10,462 nt of DNA from CAYUNW01 sp964446235 (GTDB lineage: Bacteria > Patescibacteriota > Microgenomatia > 2-02-FULL-39-11), in contig CAYUNW010000018.1 in NCBI GenBank assembly GCA_964446235.1, positions 1-10,462 on the forward strand. Reading direction: 5' to 3'. A model generated the notes under the pieces. It was not told the DNA's origin. It made no database searches and saw nothing but the letters and a program-made list of their open reading frames with translations. Numbering within the stretch: position 1 is the first letter of the stretch; every line of letters begins with the position of its first letter. Shown here piece by piece: positions 6,713 to 10,462 of this stretch. The translations under genes were made by a program, and so were the position numbers.

Positions 6713-7549
6713 GTGTTTCCTGTCAAATTTTTTTTAATAGTTGTATTTTTTTGTGCACTTTTACTTCCCCAAAATATTCATAGCGCTATGAAGTTAGAAT
6801 TAGTAGATACACCAAGTACAATTACTGCCGGTAAGGAATATTATTTAAAAACAGCTTTGATAGACGCTCCTAAAGATGAAATTTATTATTTACAATTAGC
6901 ACTTACAAAAAAAGATAGAAATTCTTATTTTGGTTATACAAAAGGTAAAGACGATATTTTTCATCATTATTCGGAAAATTTCGATAACTTTTACCAGTTA
7001 GTTTTGAATAATGAAAGTAGTTGGAGCGGGGAGTTAGGTTTTAAATTTGAAGTAGAAGAAAAAAATTTTGACGGACCAGGAGAATATATTTTAAAAGCTG
7101 CCAGATTCACAAAAACCGGTAAATCGAAATATTGGTCGGATAATCAACAAACAGTTTATATTGAATCGATTAATAATACACCTACATCCATTAAACCAAC
7201 GGTTACTTTAATTTCCACAAAAATAATCTCAAAAGTATTTTCTACACCAACCGCAGTACATCCGATTGTGTCAAAAAGCGCCGTTGCAATACTATCTCCT
7301 ACAGTTAATATTCATCCTACTGAATATAAAGTGAACAAATATAATATCTTAGGTACGAATAGTGCTGATTTATCCAACGATAATCATATTATTACAACAT
7401 CTAACCTAAATGAAGAAATAAAAAATAAAGATAGATATAGAAATTTGCCAAATAATTATTTTGTATTTATACTTTTCGGCATGTTATCAATTGTTACCGG
7501 TATAATATACAGTATTTATCTGGCTTATAGGCAAAAAAATAATATATGA
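6713..7549 (+). CDS. Secreted surface protein with C-terminal membrane anchor, family unknown
   Basis: No named family is recognised. A signal peptide (FPVKFFLIVVFFCALLLPQ..., cut near 24-25) precedes a domain at about 27-150 rich in alternating hydrophobic and aromatic residues. That domain includes YYLQLALTKKD, SYFGYTKGKDD, SSWSGELGFKFEV, GPGEYILKAARFT and SKYWSDNQQTVYIE, which reads like an immunoglobulin-like beta-sandwich. A Ser/Thr/Pro-rich spacer (about 155-230) and a membrane segment (249-271) ending in YRQKNNI follow, so the protein should be displayed on the outer face of the membrane. LPNNY at 245-249 sits where a sortase LPxTG would be but does not match it. The start is GTG at 6713: an in-frame TAG at 6707 rules out anything further upstream. 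AGAAGG directly abuts the GTG, too close to act as a normal ribosome site. Position after the wall hydrolase and a 4-base overlap with tsaE put it in the operon. Confidence 0.6.
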   Translation: MFPVKFFLIVVFFCALLLPQNIHSAMKLELVDTPSTITAGKEYYLKTALIDAPKDEIYYLQLALTKKDRNSYFGYTKGKDDIFHHYSENFDNFYQLVLNNESSWSGELGFKFEVEEKNFDGPGEYILKAARFTKTGKSKYWSDNQQTVYIESINNTPTSIKPTVTLISTKIISKVFSTPTAVHPIVSKSAVAILSPTVNIHPTEYKVNKYNILGTNSADLSNDNHIITTSNLNEEIKNKDRYRNLPNNYFVFILFGMLSIVTGIIYSIYLAYRQKNNI

Positions 7550-7989
7550 GAGAAAATAAATTTATATGTCAAAACATTGGTGAAACACGTGATTTAGCTT
7601 TATCAATAGCAAATAAGTTGAAAAAAAGGGAATTAATTTGTTTATATGGGGCTTTAGGAGCTGGCAAGACCACATTTTCGGAAAGCATCATAAAATACTT
7701 TGTTAAAAATACTAGAGTTATATCCCCTACTTTCATTATTGTGCGACAATACGATACAGTCAATGATCAGATAAAAAAAATATATCACATAGATTTATAC
7801 AGAATGGATAAAGCAACCGATTTTCAAAGTCTCGGGTTGGAAGAGATATTTGATGATTTAAATGCTCTTACTATTATTGAATGGGCTGATAGAATGGTAG
7901 ATAAGTTACCAAAAAATAGGATAGATATTAAGATTACAGTTTTAGAATCTGAAAAAAGATTGTTTGAAATTGCCTATCATGACCGATAA
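7546..7989 (+). CDS. tsaE: tRNA threonylcarbamoyladenosine biosynthesis ATPase TsaE
   Basis: TsaE is the small ATPase that resets the TsaB-TsaD complex during t6A37 formation on ANN-decoding tRNAs. Walker A is GALGAGKTTF at 35-44; the Asp common after the first Gly (GDLGAGKT) is Ala here. The switch-like SPTF is at 60-63, HIDLYR at 81-86 carries the Asp (D83) equivalent to the conserved catalytic/metal residue, and IIEWADR contains E112-W113. An N-terminal GETRDLA element precedes the P-loop, as in the family. The 147-residue length is normal. The ATG overlaps the stop of the anchored surface-protein gene (ATGA), and tsaC starts inside its 3' end. Confidence 0.95.
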   Translation: MRENKFICQNIGETRDLALSIANKLKKRELICLYGALGAGKTTFSESIIKYFVKNTRVISPTFIIVRQYDTVNDQIKKIYHIDLYRMDKATDFQSLGLEEIFDDLNALTIIEWADRMVDKLPKNRIDIKITVLESEKRLFEIAYHDR

Positions 7990-8572
7990 ACAAAAGTGCT
8001 TAGAAATATTTAAAACCGGTGGAATAGTTATTTTTCCTACCGATACTGCATATGGGATAGGTTGTCGAATGGATAATGAACAGACTATCCGTAGATTATT
8101 TAAAATTAGAAACAGGCCTTTAGATCAGCCTATGCCAGTATTATTAGGTTCAAAGGAAATGGTAAGAAGATATTTCGTCGAAAAAATTCCTCAAAAGTTA
8201 AATATAATAATGAATAAATTCTGGCCGGGAGGATTAACAATAATATACTATTATCGTTCTGATTTGGTATCTCCGCTTATTACCGCTGGTAAGAAAAATA
8301 TTGGATTAAGAATACCGGATCATACAGATTTAAGGGATATTATAAATACTTTAGGGGTTGGAATTTTAGGACCGTCTGCAAATTTTCACGGGCAAAAAAC
8401 TCCATATAAATTTAACCAAATTGATTCAGAACTAATCAAACTGGTAGATTACGTTTATAAAGGGGAAAGTAAAAGCAATTTAGCGTCAACAGTTTTGGAC
8501 TGTACTCAAAAAAAGTTTAAAATAGTCAGACATGGAGCTGTAAAAGAAAAAAATTTATTTCAATATATATGA
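7979..8572 (+). CDS. tsaC: Threonylcarbamoyl-AMP synthase TsaC (YrdC/Sua5 family)
   Basis: TsaC makes threonylcarbamoyl-AMP from threonine, bicarbonate and ATP, the first step of t6A synthesis. The YrdC fold is recognisable from GGIVIFPTDTAYGIGC at 14-29, KIRNRPLDQPMPVLL at 42-56, FWPGGLTII, IGLRIPDH, the GPSANFHGQ nucleotide-site motif, and ASTVLDC...KIVRHGA near the C-terminus. From the ATG at 7979 it is 197 residues, the size of stand-alone TsaC, with no Sua5 C-terminal domain. This ATG overlaps tsaE by 11 bases. A TTG at 7964 would add five residues (MKLPI) but has no support. The stop overlaps the tsaB start by 4 bases. Confidence 0.95.
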   Translation: MTDKQKCLEIFKTGGIVIFPTDTAYGIGCRMDNEQTIRRLFKIRNRPLDQPMPVLLGSKEMVRRYFVEKIPQKLNIIMNKFWPGGLTIIYYYRSDLVSPLITAGKKNIGLRIPDHTDLRDIINTLGVGILGPSANFHGQKTPYKFNQIDSELIKLVDYVYKGESKSNLASTVLDCTQKKFKIVRHGAVKEKNLFQYI

Positions 8573-8886
8573 AAAACAATTCAATTTATATTGATACGAC
8601 AAAGAAAGATAATTGTATAGTTAAATTGTTCAAAAAATCAAACGGAAGTTTGCATGTTTTTAAAAAAAATTGTTCGAAATCAGAAGAAATAATTCCAGCA
8701 TTGCAGACATTATTAAAAGAACAAAATTCTAGTATGGATGATATTTCCCACTTATATATTGAAAAAGGCCCAGGTTCGTATACTGGATTAAGAGTAGGCA
8801 TATCAATAGTAAATACATTAGCTTGGTTATTGGATATAAATATCAACAATTCAAAAAATAAAAATATATCCCCAAAATATATTTAA
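8569..8886 (+). CDS. tsaB: Short TsaB, t6A complex subunit (N-terminal lobe only)
   Basis: TsaB is the inactive actin-like paralogue that pairs with TsaD. The family's start pattern is seen in SIYIDTTKKDNCIV (usually ILxIDTS), and its hallmark is at about 63-78: IEKGPGSYTGLRVGIS, with GPGSYTGLR matching the GPGSFTGLR of TsaB. The helix after it (VNTLAWLL) fits as well. The protein ends at 105 residues in an Asn/Lys-rich tail, whereas E. coli and Bacillus TsaB are about 230. The second lobe is missing. Its ATG overlaps the tsaC stop (ATGA), and the reading frame is intact, with no sign of a recent frameshift since the converging gene ends 3 bases beyond. A minimal TsaB is the favoured reading; a fixed truncation is the alternative. 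tsaD is not in the window. Confidence 0.8.
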   Translation: MKNNSIYIDTTKKDNCIVKLFKKSNGSLHVFKKNCSKSEEIIPALQTLLKEQNSSMDDISHLYIEKGPGSYTGLRVGISIVNTLAWLLDININNSKNKNISPKYI

Positions 8887-8889
8887 ATT

Positions 8890-10353
8890 TTAGATTCTCA
8901 CAAAAATTGTACTGTAATTGTCCCGGAATATTTCTTTCCAGTTCTTATAATTGTCATTTCTGATAAGCATATCAACAAGGGGTTTATTAAGAGGAAAATA
9001 TACAATTTCATATTCGGATTGATTAATATCACTCCATCCCTGTTCAAACGCATAATATCTGGCAAAGGCGCTGTAATTGTTTTGATCTTTCCAAAGGTGC
9101 ATCCGTCCGTCAATAGTCGGTTTTATTTCAGGATAGTTGAATATCAACCAACCACCCCAATTATAAAAAGTTAAAATATTTTTTTTATTAAGTTTATTTT
9201 TTATTATAAATTCGGCAGATTCAGGTGAACAATTTGCATATTCACGGCAATATCTAGTCCAATTGAAATGGAATAACAAACGTTTAGGATAAGTTGTAAG
9301 AGTATAAATATAAAAAGCTAAAAAAATAAATATTCCAATTTTTGTCTGGTTATATACTGATTTAGGTTTTAACTTTTCTGTCAAATAAGTCATAGTTGGA
9401 ATAGAACTGATATATGCTACCCAAGCATATCTTCTTACAAAATAAGACATAAATAAAAAAGTAAAAGTGACGATTAAATTTGGATAAAAATCAGTTTTTT
9501 TGTCTTTCACGATAAAAATAAACGAAATGATAAAAGCTATTGTCATAACAAAAAGACTTAAAAAAAGAACAGATTGGAAATCAAAAGGAAGCCATTCAAT
9601 GATATACTTTTGCATTGGATCGTTTAAATGCTTGAATGTTTCAGTGTAAATTTCGAATCCATAAGGATTAATAAGGGTAGAAGCGACAGAAAACACAAAA
9701 AATATTAAGGGAACAAAAATTTCCTGTAATGATTGTTTGATTTTTTTAAAGCTAGAAATTTGGATTTTTCTACTTATTTCTAAAAACAAAAAGACCAAAC
9801 CGATATATAACCCCAAGATAAATTCTCCGTGCAGATTTGACCATAAAAAAAACAACAGAGGCAAGATATAGAAAACTTTGTAGTTTTTCGGATAAACTCT
9901 ATAAATATAAAGCGCTATTGCAACACCCAATAAACTTAACAAATGACCTCTAAAAGATACGCTTATCAAAGGGGTTAGCAATAATAAAAATATCGGGTAA
10001 ATTAATGATTTACTGAAGAATGAAGATTCTGTTTTTGCAAAAGAGAAGAAATAGATTAAAACTACGATAAAAGCGGCAGCAATAGTTAAACCGCTAAATC
10101 TAGCCAATTTGTATATAGAATAGGACAATACATCAGTTAACCAGGAACTGTTAATCCACCGATAATCGGGCATTTCAATGGAAAAGATATTTTCTTTTAA
10201 AGGTTTTAAATGGCTAAAAAAATATTCGCCATATTTTAAATGCCAGCCGAGATCTGTATCCGAAGGATTATATAAGGAATAAATAAAGACACATACTAGC
10301 GGAAATATCACTAGAAAATAATTACTGAAAAGTCTTTTTAAAAAACTAGACAT
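8890..10353 (-). CDS. Polytopic membrane protein, GT-C glycosyltransferase-like
   Basis: This is a membrane protein of about 487 residues with roughly ten hydrophobic segments and a soluble C-terminal part of about 120 residues. After the first segment comes DTDLGWHLKYGEYFF, then ENIFSIEMPDYRWINSSWLTD. The order D-x-D...WH...G...FS...W...SWL resembles a family of uncharacterised bacterial membrane proteins with a GT-C-like first outer loop, where the acidic pair would bind a metal or lipid-phosphate sugar. The C-terminal part has NWGGWLIFNYPEIKPTIDGR, also seen in that family. Glycosyl transfer from a polyprenyl-phosphate sugar is inferred, not shown. The ATG at 10353 is chosen over the GTG at 10434: with it, one membrane segment precedes the DxD loop and the basic FLKRL lies inside, placing the loop outside as in GT-C enzymes. 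The longer form would add a segment and invert this. The gene ends 3 bases from tsaB, tail to tail. Confidence 0.6.
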   Translation of the reverse strand: MSSFLKRLFSNYFLVIFPLVCVFIYSLYNPSDTDLGWHLKYGEYFFSHLKPLKENIFSIEMPDYRWINSSWLTDVLSYSIYKLARFSGLTIAAAFIVVLIYFFSFAKTESSFFSKSLIYPIFLLLLTPLISVSFRGHLLSLLGVAIALYIYRVYPKNYKVFYILPLLFFLWSNLHGEFILGLYIGLVFLFLEISRKIQISSFKKIKQSLQEIFVPLIFFVFSVASTLINPYGFEIYTETFKHLNDPMQKYIIEWLPFDFQSVLFLSLFVMTIAFIISFIFIVKDKKTDFYPNLIVTFTFLFMSYFVRRYAWVAYISSIPTMTYLTEKLKPKSVYNQTKIGIFIFLAFYIYTLTTYPKRLLFHFNWTRYCREYANCSPESAEFIIKNKLNKKNILTFYNWGGWLIFNYPEIKPTIDGRMHLWKDQNNYSAFARYYAFEQGWSDINQSEYEIVYFPLNKPLVDMLIRNDNYKNWKEIFRDNYSTIFVRI

Positions 10354-10361
10354 GGCAAAAA

Positions 10362-10370
10362 AGTATATCA
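10362..10370 (-). promoter_or_regulatory. Possible extended -10 promoter element for the membrane-protein gene
   Basis: On the minus strand TGATATACT reads as an extended -10 box (TG, one base, TATACT). No good -35 is seen at 17-18 bases. The predicted transcription start would fall only a few bases before the ATG at 10353, giving a nearly leaderless message. In DNA this rich in A and T such a match can easily arise by chance, so this is tentative. Confidence 0.2.
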
Positions 10371-10462
10371 CAACAATCCAAATAAAAATAAATCCGGAAT
10401 TTTTTTTGGTACTGAGCCAGCACATGGTATCCACTCCAGGGTCCTAAATCTACAGATACCCG

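Noticed and set aside
8870..8905. Shared bidirectional terminator between tsaB and the converging membrane-protein gene
   Set aside because: Only 3 bases separate the stops and the local inverted repeat (AAAAT...ATTTT) is pure A-T, with no GC stem.
1..10462. tRNA, rRNA, CRISPR array, insertion sequence or tandem repeats
   Set aside because: No cloverleaf-like segment, regular direct repeats, transposase motif or terminal inverted repeats were seen, and coding sequence covers nearly all of the window.

Overview
The window is a compact, AT-rich bacterial segment with eleven genes in one direction (bases 12-8886) and one large membrane-protein gene running against them (8890-10353). Gaps between the forward genes are 3 to 30 bases. 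Five junctions overlap: four as ATGA stop-start pairs and one by 11 bases. No RNA gene, mobile element, CRISPR array or tandem repeat is visible. The gene set, the tight packing, the weak Shine-Dalgarno signals, a very short TsaB and an unusual rearranged M23 peptidase all point to a Candidate Phyla Radiation (Patescibacteria) genome, probably Microgenomates-like. That placement is inference. UGA ends several genes and an intact RF2 gene is present, so the code is the standard bacterial one and not the UGA=Gly code of Gracilibacteria/Absconditabacteria.

Layout. (1) 12-2353: a fold-type-II PLP enzyme of the threonine synthase type, translationally coupled to an ATP-grasp ligase. The pair looks like a small two-step pathway of unknown product and is the least explained part of the window. 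(2) 2357-3391: prfB (peptide chain release factor 2) without the programmed frameshift. (3) 3401-6702: a cell-division/wall-remodelling block. It holds a small single-pass membrane protein coupled to ftsE, then ftsE and ftsX, then a secreted coiled-coil protein with an M23 (LytM) peptidase domain whose two halves are in swapped order. By analogy with FtsEX-EnvC and FtsEX-PcsB, the ABC complex would control this wall hydrolase. (4) 6713-7549: a secreted protein held by a C-terminal membrane segment, family not named. (5) 7546-8886: tsaE, tsaC and tsaB, three of the four genes for the tRNA N6-threonylcarbamoyladenosine (t6A) modification; tsaD is not in the window. (6) 8890-10353, minus strand: a polytopic membrane protein with an N-terminal DxD loop that resembles GT-C glycosyltransferases.

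The strongest observations are the circularly permuted M23 domain with all its catalytic residues, the PLP/ATP-grasp gene pair, the uncharacterised membrane protein between prfB and ftsE, the LSLGE signature in FtsE, and the half-length TsaB. Only the outermost few bases on the left and about 110 bases on the right are without an assigned gene.
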